A stretch of DNA of 64,000 nt, from the NCBI RefSeq assembly GCF_026000115.1, contig NZ_AP026867.1, positions 465,501 to 529,500 of the forward strand, in the 5' to 3' direction. Position 1 is the first letter of the stretch. Every line of letters begins with the position of its first letter. The translations under genes were made by a program, and so were the position numbers. The DNA is from Aureispira anguillae (lineage in GTDB: Bacteria; Bacteroidota; Bacteroidia; Chitinophagales; Saprospiraceae). Positions 1-8,436 of this stretch are shown here, piece after piece. The notes beneath the pieces are model-generated. The model saw only the letters and a program-made list of their open reading frames with translations. It made no database searches and had not been told where the DNA came from.

Positions 1-1098
1 AAAACAAAGGGAAAACCAATTATCAATTTGGGGATTGGGAGCCCTGATTTAGAGCCACACCAAAAAGTACGTCAAGCACTTCAAGTAGCGACAGAAAAAA
101 AAGGAAGTTATCAATACCAATCGTATCGAGGAATTGATGATCTGAGAATAGCGATCGCCAAGTGGTATCAAAAGATATACAAGGTTAAGTTGGATGAAAA
201 GCATGAAGTCTTGCCTTTGATGGGATCTAAAGAAGGGATTAACTACATTTCTTTGGCTTATCTGGAAGCAGGGGATAAGGTATTGGTGCCCAATCCTGGA
301 TATCCAGCTTATGCTGCTGCTGCTAGGATAGCTGGGGCAAAGGCGGTTTATTATGATTTAAAAGCGGATAAAAACTGGTATCCTGATTTTGAGCAATTGG
401 AGCAGTTGGTGGATGAAGATTGTAAGATGATTTGGGTCAATTATCCTAATATGCCAACGACCCAAGCGGCTTCTATGGACGTTTTTGAGCAGTTATTAAA
501 TTTTGCCAAAAAACACCAATTACTATTGTGTAATGACAATCCTTATAGTCTCATTTCATCTAGTTCTCCTAAGAGCTTGTTGAGTTTGCCAAATGCCAAA
601 GACGTTGCGGTCGAACTTAATTCATTGAGCAAATCTCATAATATGGCAGGAGCTCGATTGGGGATGCTAGTAGGGCGACAAACGATTATAAGTGACATTT
701 TTAAGGTCTATAGTAATTTTAGTTCAGGTATGTTTTTACCCATTCAAAAAGCAGCCATAGAGGCATTGGAATTGGATGCCTCTTGGTACAAAATGCTCAA
801 TAAATTTTATATGGAACGCAGGCAGCTAGCACAAGCTATTTTAGCGGATTTGGGTTGCCAGTATAACCCTAGGGGAGCGGGACTATTTGTTTGGGGCAAA
901 ATCCCTTCAGCATTTAGCGATTGCCATGAGCTCTCGGATCAGTTGCTTTATAAGGCCAATGTATTTGTTACACCAGGAAGCATTTTTGGTAGCAATGGCA
1001 GTCAGTATATCCGTATTTCTTTATGTGCTTCTTTAGAAGAATTAACAGAGGCAAAACAACGAATTAAACAACATCTTAACCTACCATTAGTTCGGTGA
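1..1098 (+). CDS. PLP-dependent class I/II aminotransferase, 5'-truncated by the window edge
   Basis: The reading frame is open from base 1 (KTKGKPIINLGIGSPD), so the real start lies left of the window; the TTG at 28 is internal. Fold-type I aminotransferase marks are clear: NLGIGSPDLEP near the start, PGYPAY, NYPNMPTTQ (substrate/PLP-binding Asn and Pro), CNDNPYS, and SLSKSHNMAG, whose Lys (codon 631-633) should form the Schiff base with PLP. The closest general class is LL-diaminopimelate/aspartate-type aminotransferases. The next gene is a DAHP synthase/chorismate mutase fusion. In Bacteroidota an aminotransferase of this type usually sits in the prephenate/phenylalanine-tyrosine cluster, so an aromatic or broad-specificity role is the best inference. 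Substrate specificity cannot be read from the sequence. Confidence 0.93.
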   Translation, partial: KTKGKPIINLGIGSPDLEPHQKVRQALQVATEKKGSYQYQSYRGIDDLRIAIAKWYQKIYKVKLDEKHEVLPLMGSKEGINYISLAYLEAGDKVLVPNPGYPAYAAAARIAGAKAVYYDLKADKNWYPDFEQLEQLVDEDCKMIWVNYPNMPTTQAASMDVFEQLLNFAKKHQLLLCNDNPYSLISSSSPKSLLSLPNAKDVAVELNSLSKSHNMAGARLGMLVGRQTIISDIFKVYSNFSSGMFLPIQKAAIEALELDASWYKMLNKFYMERRQLAQAILADLGCQYNPRGAGLFVWGKIPSAFSDCHELSDQLLYKANVFVTPGSIFGSNGSQYIRISLCASLEELTEAKQRIKQHLNLPLVR

Positions 1099-1100
1099 AA

Positions 1101-1120
1101 AACCTTATTAGGTTGATTTT
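1101..1120 (+). terminator. weak hairpin after the aminotransferase gene
   Basis: AACCT-TATT-AGGTT followed by GATTTTT, two bases after the aminotransferase stop. The five-pair stem is short, so this may be only a partial terminator before the downstream DAHP synthase gene. Confidence 0.35.
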
Positions 1121-1224
1121 TAGGCGTTTTTCGTAAAAATTTATAAATCAATCGAATAAAATGGTGCTTTTTTGATTTTTGTTAAAAAAATTATCGAACT
1201 ATTACCTACAAAATACCAATTAAA

Positions 1225-2295
1225 ATGAAAATTACAACTTGGAAAAAAAATGATCTAAATAAGCCAATGCTGATTGCAGGTCCTTGCAGTGCAGAAAGCC
1301 GAATGCAGGTATTAGAAACTGCAAAAAAATTAAAAGAACAAAATCTGGCTTATTTTAGAGCAGGAATCTGGAAGCCTCGAACTCGACCAGGAGCATTTGA
1401 AGGAGTAGGAACAATAGGCTTGAGTTGGTTACAAGAAGCTAAAAAATTATATCAATTGCCAATTTGTACAGAAGTTGCCAATGTAAAACATGTCTATGAA
1501 GCCCTAAAAGCAGGAATGGATATGTTGTGGATTGGAGCCAGAACAAGTACCAATCCTTTTGCGGTTCAGGAAATTGCAGAAGCGTTGAGAGGAGTAGATA
1601 TTCCTATCATGGTAAAAAATCCAATCAATCCAGACTTAAAACTATGGATTGGCGCAATTGAACGTTTTGAAAAATGTGGCATTCAGAATATTGCAGCGAT
1701 TCATCGAGGGTTTTCTATCTATGAAAAAATTGACTACAGGAATCAACCTAAATGGCAAATAGCGGTGGACTTGCAACGGGAGTATCCCGATATGTTGATG
1801 ATTTGTGATCCAAGTCATATTGGAGGGAAAAGGGCACACATTCTGAAAATTTCTCAAAAAGCATTGGATTTAAATTTTGATGGTTTAATGATTGAAACAC
1901 ACCATCAACCCCAAGAAGCTTGGACAGATGCTGCCCAGCAAATTACTCCTAAACAATTGATGGAGACATTGGAGCAATTAATTATTCGGGATAAAGAGCC
2001 TACTGAGGTGGCACTAGAAGAGTTAGAAGAACTAAGGGGAGCAATTAGAAATTTGGACAAAGAACTCATTCAGCTTTTATCGGATAGAATGTCTATTTCT
2101 GAAAAAATTGGTCACTACAAAAAACTAAATAACATGACCATTTTACAAAATTCACAGTGGGAAAAGCTTTTGGATCGGAATATGAAACAGGCCGAAAATG
2201 CTCACATTGCCCAACACTTTACTACTAAATTATTCAAACTAATCCATCAAGAATCCATTAATGTTCAAGAGCAAGTCTTAACAAAGGACAATTAA
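1225..2295 (+). CDS. bifunctional DAHP synthase / chorismate mutase
   Basis: A 356-residue fusion. Residues 1-~260 are a type I (KDO8P-like) 3-deoxy-7-phosphoheptulonate synthase: GPCSAES at 19-25, RAGIWKPRTRPG at 45-56, NPINPDLKLW and CDPSHIGGKR. It condenses PEP and erythrose-4-phosphate, the first shikimate step. Residues ~265-345 are an AroQ-type chorismate mutase helix bundle (ELRGAIRNLDKELIQLLSDR, then KIGHYKK). The fusion channels the entry and branch-point steps toward Phe/Tyr and is common in Bacteroidota, where the mutase domain can also carry prephenate feedback control. The ATG at 1225 is 126 bp after the aminotransferase gene; both probably serve aromatic amino acid synthesis. 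Confidence 0.95.
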   Translation: MKITTWKKNDLNKPMLIAGPCSAESRMQVLETAKKLKEQNLAYFRAGIWKPRTRPGAFEGVGTIGLSWLQEAKKLYQLPICTEVANVKHVYEALKAGMDMLWIGARTSTNPFAVQEIAEALRGVDIPIMVKNPINPDLKLWIGAIERFEKCGIQNIAAIHRGFSIYEKIDYRNQPKWQIAVDLQREYPDMLMICDPSHIGGKRAHILKISQKALDLNFDGLMIETHHQPQEAWTDAAQQITPKQLMETLEQLIIRDKEPTEVALEELEELRGAIRNLDKELIQLLSDRMSISEKIGHYKKLNNMTILQNSQWEKLLDRNMKQAENAHIAQHFTTKLFKLIHQESINVQEQVLTKDN

Positions 2296-2313
2296 AAAGA
2301 TGGATTTAACCAA

Positions 2314-2590
2314 CATTACTCCGTTGAAAACCTGAAGGTTCACGTAGTAGCAGCGAAGCTAATCGTATTCGATTATTACATGAGTGCTACGAAGTTGATT
2401 ATCAAAATGATGCGATTTTACTACTCAAAACATTAGTTATTTGATAACCTAGCTTTGCTAGCTCATGTAATAATCAATCGAATACATGAGCATAGCGAAC
2501 TAAAAAAAGCAAAAGACTACCTCACGAGTGTAACGAACCGACCTCAGGGAGCTCATAAGCGCTAGCGCACTAGCTAATTAACGGAGTATT
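2314..2590. repeat. MITE-like intergenic element, family 1 (AATACTCCGTT termini)
   Basis: The termini are ATTACTCCGTT (2314-2324) and AACGGAGTATT (2580-2590), inverted repeats with one mismatch in 11. Inside, 2365-2384 and 2462-2485 form a second inverted repeat of about 20 bp with a 4-base insertion. Bases 2446-2477 are identical over 32 bp to 19137-19168, inside another element. The right end resembles 52765-52800 and, inverted, 46933-46975. No open reading frame of useful size. It fills most of the 512-bp gap before asnA. Confidence 0.7.
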
Positions 2591-2654
2591 AAACCAAACT
2601 ATAGTTTAATAAAACTAAGTAATGGGGCAAAATTATTTATAGAATTTGCAGTAA

Positions 2655-2741
2655 AAGATTTTTGATATTAACAAGGCGAAAAACACAGTCATAGCCTTAG
2701 CTATGGCGAGTATTTTCAACACAGTTAAGATTAAAAAGATT
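2655..2741. repeat. small structured intergenic element, family 2 core
   Basis: A hairpin CATAGC-CTTA-GCTATG (2690-2705) lies between imperfect arms (AGATTTTTGATATTAAC on the left, GTTAAGATTAAAAAGAT on the right). The order of blocks (AACAAGGC, A-rich, CATAGC hairpin, T-rich, AAC..GTTA) matches the reverse complement of 11315-11395. Non-coding. Confidence 0.5.
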
Positions 2742-2807
2742 GCTCGAATAAACTATCAATAATTTAGATTCATTACTTACCTCTTAATAATTTAAAAAAA
2801 CATCAAA

Positions 2808-3839
2808 ATGAAGGACGTACTAAAGTCTTACCCAACGGTATCGGACAAAATGAAAACAGAAGAAGCCATAGAATTGGTAAAGTTGACTTTTATTAAACAT
2901 CTATCTAATATGTTGAACTTGAAAAAAGTATCGGCTCCTGTGGTAGTTTTAAAGGGAACTGGGATCAATGACGATCTAAATGGAATGGAGCGACCAGTAG
3001 GCTTTCCGATTAAGGATTTGGCAGAGCGTCGGGCAGAAGTAGTACATTCCTTAGCCAAGTGGAAACGATTGAGATTGAAGCAATATGAAATTCCTGAAGG
3101 GGAGGGGATCGTAACGGATATGAGGGCTTTGCGTCCAGATGAAAAATTATCACCATTGCATTCTATTTATGTAGATCAGTTTGATTGGGAGCAACACATT
3201 CCCAAAACGGCAAGAACTGTTGAACAATTAAAAACAACGGTTCAAAAAATATACGCAGCACTAAAAGCTACAGAGGCTAAAGTGCACGAAGTATATCCTG
3301 AGGTACTACCGACCTTACCCGCCGAAATTACTTTTATTCACAGTGAAGATTTATTGATGAAGTATCCCCAGTTAACTCCTAAGGAGCGAGAAGATGCTGC
3401 TGCCAAAGAGTATGGTGCTTTTTTCTTGATGGGCATTGGAGGAAAGCTATTTAATGGAGAAAAACACGATGGCAGAGCCCCTGATTATGACGATTGGTCA
3501 ACGCTTACCCAAAAAGGGCAGCGAGGGCTAAATGGGGATATTATTGTATGGAACTCAGTTTTGGGGCGTTCTTTTGAATTGTCTTCTATGGGAATTAGAG
3601 TGGATGAGGAAGCATTGTTGAGACAGTTAGAATTAGAGGATAGCTTAGATCGAAAAGAGCTGTACTTTCATCAATTGTTGTTGAGTGGAGCACTACCACA
3701 AAGTATAGGAGGAGGGATTGGCCAGTCCCGTTTGGCAATGCTACTCTTAAAAAAGCGACATATTGGAGAAGTACAAGTTAGTATTTGGTCAGATGCTATT
3801 TACGAATCAACCGCAGAGAAGGGAATACAATTGCTATAA
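2808..3839 (+). CDS. asnA: aspartate-ammonia ligase (asparagine synthetase A)
   Basis: 343 residues, the normal AsnA length. It makes asparagine from aspartate, ammonia and ATP (AMP-forming) in the cytoplasm and is related in fold to class II aminoacyl-tRNA synthetases. Visible family marks: LKGTGINDDLNGMERPV near residue 48, WKRLRLKQYEIPEGEG, IVTDMRALRPDE, LHSIYVDQFDWE, FLMGIGGKL, GRAPDYDDW, LNGDIIVWN and the C-terminal GGGIGQSRLAMLLL (class II motif-3-like ATP site). Start ATG at 2808 gives the usual MKDVLKSYPTVSDKM-type opening. It stands alone behind two intergenic elements and ends at a strong bidirectional terminator. Confidence 0.97.
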   Translation: MKDVLKSYPTVSDKMKTEEAIELVKLTFIKHLSNMLNLKKVSAPVVVLKGTGINDDLNGMERPVGFPIKDLAERRAEVVHSLAKWKRLRLKQYEIPEGEGIVTDMRALRPDEKLSPLHSIYVDQFDWEQHIPKTARTVEQLKTTVQKIYAALKATEAKVHEVYPEVLPTLPAEITFIHSEDLLMKYPQLTPKEREDAAAKEYGAFFLMGIGGKLFNGEKHDGRAPDYDDWSTLTQKGQRGLNGDIIVWNSVLGRSFELSSMGIRVDEEALLRQLELEDSLDRKELYFHQLLLSGALPQSIGGGIGQSRLAMLLLKKRHIGEVQVSIWSDAIYESTAEKGIQLL

Positions 3840-3844
3840 AAAAT

Positions 3845-3876
3845 AAGAGGCTGCCTACGGTTGTAGGTAGCCTCTT
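3845..3876. terminator. bidirectional terminator between asnA and a convergent lipoprotein gene
   Basis: AAGAGGCTGCCTAC, loop GGTT, GTAGGTAGCCTCTT: a 14-bp stem with one mismatch, flanked by A-rich DNA on one side and AAAAAAATAT on the other. Confidence 0.85.
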
Positions 3877-3900
3877 AAAAAAATATATGATAAGTTGTGA

Positions 3901-4470
3901 TTATTCAGCAGTTTGAACAATAACTTGTCTATTCAATTCTTTTCCTGCATCATCTTTCAAACGGAAGTTATAAGTTCCATTATCCAAAGATTTTACGTTC
4001 AAAGCCTTATAGTTATTACCTTGGTTAATTTCAAATTTGTTATTAGCAACCATTGCAAAACCTTCTTCATCAAACATTTCAATGGTTAGGTTTTTAGCAT
4101 CTTCTGTTTCTATACCAAAAATGAACATACCATTTTCAACTGGCTCATCAGACATGGTAAAATTAACATCCAATAATTGTGCTTCTTTTTCTGCACCCAT
4201 CAACGACTCATTAATGCTCATTACAGTAGCCGCATCAGCGTCTTCTGCATTCATCAATTGAGCGGTGGCTACAATATCACTTGTTTCAAGTGTAATCATT
4301 TTACCCTCAAAGTTTACTTGCAATACTTGCTCTTGTGTTTGAGCAGCTCTAGTTACGCTAGCACTCTCAATCTCTAATTCAGATACTTCTTGATTTTGTT
4401 GGTTGCTACAAGAAGCGGTAAATAATATAGTTAGTAATCCTAAGAAAAATAAATTAGTGTAATTTTTCAT
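3901..4470 (-). CDS. putative lipoprotein, 189 aa, unknown function
   Basis: The preferred start is the ATG at 4468-4470 because it gives a clean lipoprotein signal peptide (MKNYTNLFFLGLLTILFTAS) ending in a TASC lipobox with Cys21. The longer frame reaching 4545 adds 25 residues that spoil the signal. The mature part has a short coiled acidic region, then beta-rich sequence ending NGTYNFRLKDDAGKELNRQV, which resembles the strand pattern of secreted C-terminal domains without being a clear T9SS signal. The leader contains a CCCTGT/ACAGGG hairpin (4510-4527). Probably anchored in the outer membrane or periplasm. I recognise no family. Confidence 0.75.
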   Translation of the reverse strand: MKNYTNLFFLGLLTILFTASCSNQQNQEVSELEIESASVTRAAQTQEQVLQVNFEGKMITLETSDIVATAQLMNAEDADAATVMSINESLMGAEKEAQLLDVNFTMSDEPVENGMFIFGIETEDAKNLTIEMFDEEGFAMVANNKFEINQGNNYKALNVKSLDNGTYNFRLKDDAGKELNRQVIVQTAE

Positions 4471-4664
4471 GCTATTACGATTTTTTACGGTTCTAATAAA
4501 AATAAAATACCCTGTTTTGGGACAGGGACAACATTTAATGTACAAAAAAAAAGAATTATTACCGCTAAATAGAACTTTTTTTTTTGTCTGTCCCTTTATT
4601 AAGTCCAGATTTATAACGTACTATAATCAAACAATGATTCAAGGAAAAAGGTTTTTGTTATAAA

Positions 4665-4914
4665 TAACGATTATCACGAATAAAGTTGTATGGATAGATG
4701 TAGCCTTTTTCTCTTTGCTAGTCTTTTGTAGCCCTTGCTACAAGCACACGCAGTTCACTACGTTCATCCTCATCATCAAAAGACGCACAGCCTTTCCAAG
4801 GATGTACGTTTTTGCTTCTTTAGCTCCCTATGGTCGTGAGATCGCAAGCTTAGTTGCTAAAGAGAAAAATCAGAACATCTCTCTGCTCATAAAATCTATT
4901 CGTGATAATCGTTA
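4665..4914. repeat. 250-bp MITE-like element with 18-bp perfect terminal inverted repeats
   Basis: TAACGATTATCACGAATA (4665-4682) is matched exactly by its reverse complement at 4897-4914. A nested inverted repeat (TTTTTCTCTTTGCTA near 4708 and TTGCTAAAGAGAAAAA near 4853) lies inside. The interior has short words (TTTGTAGC..GCTACAAGC, GTTCACTACGTTCAT, CGTGAGATCGCAAGCTTAG) that recur in a different order at 42050-42185. No credible protein. The rest of the gap 4471-5134 shows nothing else. Confidence 0.75.
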
Positions 4915-5134
4915 ATAAAATACCATTGAGGTTGCTTAAAAATGGTGAATAATGCGAATCCAATCAAAAAAACTACGAATATTCATTTCTTACTAGCGTA
5001 TGTTCAATGCTCTAATGGTTCAATTTTATTTGATCTAAATTTGAACACGAAATCAACAACAATTGATTTTGATGGAGGTCGCTGAAAATCCTTTTTAAAC
5101 GAGTAAGCATTAATCTTTATAACAATTAAAATAT

Positions 5135-5722
5135 ATGAAAATGTTACTGGGTAAAAACGCAGCTTTATTAGTAGGTCTTTTGTGTATGGTTGCTTCTTGT
5201 GGAGAAACAGCCCCCAAAGATTTAGAATTGACCCAAGAGGTGGAGTTGAGTGGCTTCGGATTGACGGCTAAAATCCCTGCTGATTGGAAAATAGAAGAAG
5301 AAACAACTTACGATGGAAATTTTAGTGGATATTTAATTAGAGGAAAAAGAGATAGAATTAGAATTGAAGAAAAGGAGGGCAATTGTTTTACAGAAACTTC
5401 AGTAGATGAATTTGCTAAGTTTATGGACGAGCAAAGCAAGTCTATTGATGCTAAGGCAATTCCAGCAGGGAAAGAAAGAACACCAGATAGATTTGTGAGC
5501 AAAGAGGTCTTAAAGTATAAGAATGGTGCTTATGGCTTGGTGTATGAAAATGAATTTACAACAACAGTAGATGGAAGTACTAAATTGGTACAACATCCTG
5601 CCTACTATGTTTTTAACATCAAAAACAAAGAGGGCAAGTGCATTCAGGTAGAGAATACTTCTTATAATAACGATGGAGAAACGTTGCCAACGGATTTAAA
5701 AATTATACAGTCTATCCACTAG
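5135..5722 (+). CDS. putative lipoprotein, 195 aa, unknown function
   Basis: The signal peptide MKMLLGKNAALLVGLLCMVA is followed by SCGE; the VASC lipobox puts the acylated Cys at residue 22. The mature part has the layout of a small PsbP/LpqN-like alpha-beta domain (LTAKIPADWKIEEE, GYLIRGKRDRIRIEEKEGNC, HPAYYVFNIKN, SYNNDGETLPTDLKIIQSI), the last part typical of proteins measuring a fitted surface fold, but I cannot name the family. Two mature Cys could form a disulfide. It is monocistronic and convergent with cydB. Confidence 0.75.
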   Translation: MKMLLGKNAALLVGLLCMVASCGETAPKDLELTQEVELSGFGLTAKIPADWKIEEETTYDGNFSGYLIRGKRDRIRIEEKEGNCFTETSVDEFAKFMDEQSKSIDAKAIPAGKERTPDRFVSKEVLKYKNGAYGLVYENEFTTTVDGSTKLVQHPAYYVFNIKNKEGKCIQVENTSYNNDGETLPTDLKIIQSIH

Positions 5723-5904
5723 ATAGCGGGCTAATTTTTACAAAAAAAGTAATTTGATACAAATTACTATGTGAATCTTTGTTTCTTGCCTTGTTTGTGA
5801 GATCAAAAATGCTATTCAGGGGAGCGAACTATTAATCTATCCCATTGAGCAGTTTTTTTTAGCCTGTTTTTTAGGAAGTGTAAATAGATAATAATTTGCT
5901 TTAT

Positions 5905-5952
5905 AAGTTGTTTAAAAAGAATTGTACCCCTACAATACTTTTTAAACAACTT
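5905..5952. repeat. 48-bp perfect inverted repeat overlapping the cydB stop
   Basis: AAGTTGTTTAAAAAG (5905-5919) and its exact reverse complement (5938-5952) bracket an 18-bp spacer. The stop and last two codons of cydB (KVV-stop) lie in the right arm. The arm sequence matches the termini of the element at 11274-11435, so this may be a minimal copy. It could also act as a transcription terminator for both convergent genes. Confidence 0.65.
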
Positions 5953-6955
5953 TATCTTGTGTTGTATTAGGTTGTTTAAAGACCTTAAATAAATAGCCTA
6001 AAGCTGGCAAAATGATAGAAAGCCCAATAACAATAGCAAGGGTTAATTGTTCAAACGTACGGATAGGAGCATGGCAATTGTCAATGCTCAAAAACTCACC
6101 ATTGCTAAATTTTATAAAAACAGGGTATTGAACCAATGCCCAGGCCCACAAAATGAAGGCAATTTGTACCACTACTACTTTTCGGATTCTCCATACAGAG
6201 AAAATGCGAATGTATTTTAGAATTAAGGGAATTAATGCAGAAGCTAGGAATATAAATAAAAGACTAATAGGAGAAGCTAAAAAATCATCCACAAGACTTG
6301 CTCCATACCATTGAGCGCTAGCAAAAACAAGCATTCCTGACACAATAGCACTGGCTAAGGTTTGTTTGATTAATTTGTGAAATCGTCTAATTTCACTTTC
6401 TTTCTTAGATTCACCAACTAAAAATATAGCCGCTAAATAACTGCACAAAGAAACCACAAAAAGTCCCATACTAAAGCAAAAGCCATTAAACCAAGGGGCA
6501 ATATATACCGCATAAAAACCTTGCGATTCATCTACTGTCATTTTGCCCAAAACCATTGCCCCTAATAGTACTCCTAAAAAGAAGGGCGTAATGATACTTG
6601 ATAGCCTAAAAAATAAATTATAATAAGGATGAGGCTGTGTTTGGTCTACATCATAATGCCGAAAGGTAAAGGCGGTTCCTCTAAAAATAATGCCCATCAA
6701 TACAATCATAATAGGAATATGAAGGTAATTGGATAAGGTAGCATAAACCTTTGGAAAACCATTAAATACAATAACAACAACAAGAATTAACCAAATGTGA
6801 TTGGCTTCCCAAACAGGGGCAATTGCTTTGGTAATGGTATGGATACTGCGCTTGCCTGTGAAAATTTCAATAACTCCTGCTCCAAAGTCTGCGCCCCCTA
6901 ATATGAGGTAGAGAAATAAGGCTACTCCTAAAACCAGTAAGATAAATAAGATCAT
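5942..6955 (-). CDS. cydB: cytochrome bd ubiquinol oxidase subunit II
   Basis: 337 residues, eight or so membrane segments, with the CydB opening LGGADFGAGVIEI and the EANHIWLILVVVIVFNGFPK motif. It is the structural partner of CydA in the high-affinity quinol oxidase that reduces oxygen to water without pumping protons. Its ATG overlaps the cydA stop by four bases (ATGA), so the two are translationally coupled. No cydX-like small gene is visible downstream; the last codons run into an inverted repeat that may terminate the operon. Confidence 0.95.
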   Translation of the reverse strand: MILFILLVLGVALFLYLILGGADFGAGVIEIFTGKRSIHTITKAIAPVWEANHIWLILVVVIVFNGFPKVYATLSNYLHIPIMIVLMGIIFRGTAFTFRHYDVDQTQPHPYYNLFFRLSSIITPFFLGVLLGAMVLGKMTVDESQGFYAVYIAPWFNGFCFSMGLFVVSLCSYLAAIFLVGESKKESEIRRFHKLIKQTLASAIVSGMLVFASAQWYGASLVDDFLASPISLLFIFLASALIPLILKYIRIFSVWRIRKVVVVQIAFILWAWALVQYPVFIKFSNGEFLSIDNCHAPIRTFEQLTLAIVIGLSIILPALGYLFKVFKQPNTTQDKVV

Positions 6956-8310
6956 TTGTTGGTTGTTTTATTGGGTTTAGAATTGGTGGTTGATATGATT
7001 TTGCCACTTTCATAAAGTTTAGGTACGCTTTCAAACTGGCGTTTCATTAGACCAATGAGAATAAATGCTAATACAGTAAAAACAAACAAGGTAAAATAAA
7101 ACGAGTATTGCATACCAGGCATTGTCGTTGCAGCGTCTTTGGTTTTCATTATTTTGTAAATAATCCAAGGTTGCCTGCCTACCTCTGTTACGGTCCAACC
7201 TGCTTCTAATGCTATAAAGCCAAGTGGCGTGCAAAAAACAGCTAGTTTTAACCACCAAGATTGGACTAAAATATGTGGTTTTTTCCATTGAAAAAATAAG
7301 AATAGAAGTCCAACCAAGACTAAAAAGCTACCTAGACCAATCATAATTTGAAAAGCATAATGGACAACAGCAACAGGAGGGCGCTCATCTTTTGGAGTTT
7401 GATCCAACCCTTCTACTTCAGCATGAATATCTCCATGCGCTAAAAAACTTAATAAATAAGGAATTTTAATGCCATAACTCACCGTTTCTTGTTCTTCATC
7501 AGGAATTCCGCCAATCAGGAATGGAGCCCCTTTTTCGGTATGAAAGTGAGCTTCCATGGCAGCTAATTTGGTAGGTTGTCGTTGGGCAACATCTTTGGCG
7601 GCAGCATCTCCACTAATAGGAATAAGCAGTGCAGCAACAGCACCAAAAGTCATGGCAATTTTAAATGCTTTTTGATGAAAAATGGAGTTTTGACCACGTA
7701 GAATTAGAAGCGCATGCACACCTGCAACCCCAAATCCAACACTAATAAAAGAGGCAATTAGCATATGGTGAACCTGAGAGAACCAAGCATCATTGAACAT
7801 GGCTGCAACAGGATCTATGTTACTAAAAACGCCATTCTCGTATAAAAAACCTGTTGGGCTGTTCATCCACCCATTGGCTGCAATCACCAAGAGACCAGAA
7901 GATAATCCTGCGATTCCAACAATCAGCCCAGCCAACCAATGGCTGCGTTCAGAAACCTTGTCCCAGCCATATAAAAAAACGCCCAAGGCAATAGCTTCTA
8001 CAAAAAAAGCAGTTCCTTCCCAAGAAAAGGGCATGCCAATAATAGGTCCCGCATGCTCCATAAAGGAGGGAAACAATAGCCCCAATTCAAAGGAAAGCAT
8101 GGTACCTGTCACCGCTCCAACAGCAAAAAAAATAGCGACACCTTTGGACCAACCTTTTGCTAAATCTAAATATACTTGCTCTCTTGTGCGTAGCCATTTC
8201 CATTCCGCAAAAGCCATAAAAAATGGCATAACCATACCAATACAAGCAAAAATAATATGAAATCCGAGCGAAAACGCCATCTGCATTCTTGCAGCAATTA
8301 AGGTATCCAT
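6952..8310 (-). CDS. cydA: cytochrome bd ubiquinol oxidase subunit I, short Q-loop type
   Basis: 452 residues with about nine membrane helices. Heme ligands are in place: His18 in SLGFHIIF (heme b595 side), the His in FSQVHHMLIASF, and the Met region after GRQPWIIYKIMKT. The quinol-binding loop around GGIPDEEQETVSYGIKIPYL is short compared with the roughly 520-residue E. coli CydA, placing it in the short Q-loop group. Energy conservation at low oxygen and resistance to nitric oxide, sulfide and peroxide are known roles of the family. First gene of a two-gene operon with cydB. Confidence 0.95.
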   Translation of the reverse strand: MDTLIAARMQMAFSLGFHIIFACIGMVMPFFMAFAEWKWLRTREQVYLDLAKGWSKGVAIFFAVGAVTGTMLSFELGLLFPSFMEHAGPIIGMPFSWEGTAFFVEAIALGVFLYGWDKVSERSHWLAGLIVGIAGLSSGLLVIAANGWMNSPTGFLYENGVFSNIDPVAAMFNDAWFSQVHHMLIASFISVGFGVAGVHALLILRGQNSIFHQKAFKIAMTFGAVAALLIPISGDAAAKDVAQRQPTKLAAMEAHFHTEKGAPFLIGGIPDEEQETVSYGIKIPYLLSFLAHGDIHAEVEGLDQTPKDERPPVAVVHYAFQIMIGLGSFLVLVGLLFLFFQWKKPHILVQSWWLKLAVFCTPLGFIALEAGWTVTEVGRQPWIIYKIMKTKDAATTMPGMQYSFYFTLFVFTVLAFILIGLMKRQFESVPKLYESGKIISTTNSKPNKTTNK

Positions 8311-8344
8311 GTCGATTGTATTTTTTGATGTTTATTGAGTTATA

Positions 8345-8376
8345 CAAACATAAGAAATTAGACACTTAATTGCCAA
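8345..8376 (-). promoter_or_regulatory. candidate cydAB promoter
   Basis: On the minus strand TATGTTTG (8345-8352) fits the Bacteroidota -7 consensus TAnnTTTG. A TTG (8374-8376) lies 21 bases upstream as a -33 element. Transcription would start about 30 bases before the cydA ATG. Confidence 0.5.
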
Positions 8377-8436
8377 TCAAACTATTTATGTAAATGAATT
8401 CTAAATTATAAATAAAAAGAAAAGATGCGGAACTTA

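Noticed and set aside
4715-4915. 66-codon plus-strand ORF
   Set aside because: Lies wholly in the 250-bp inverted-repeat element and has no recognisable features.
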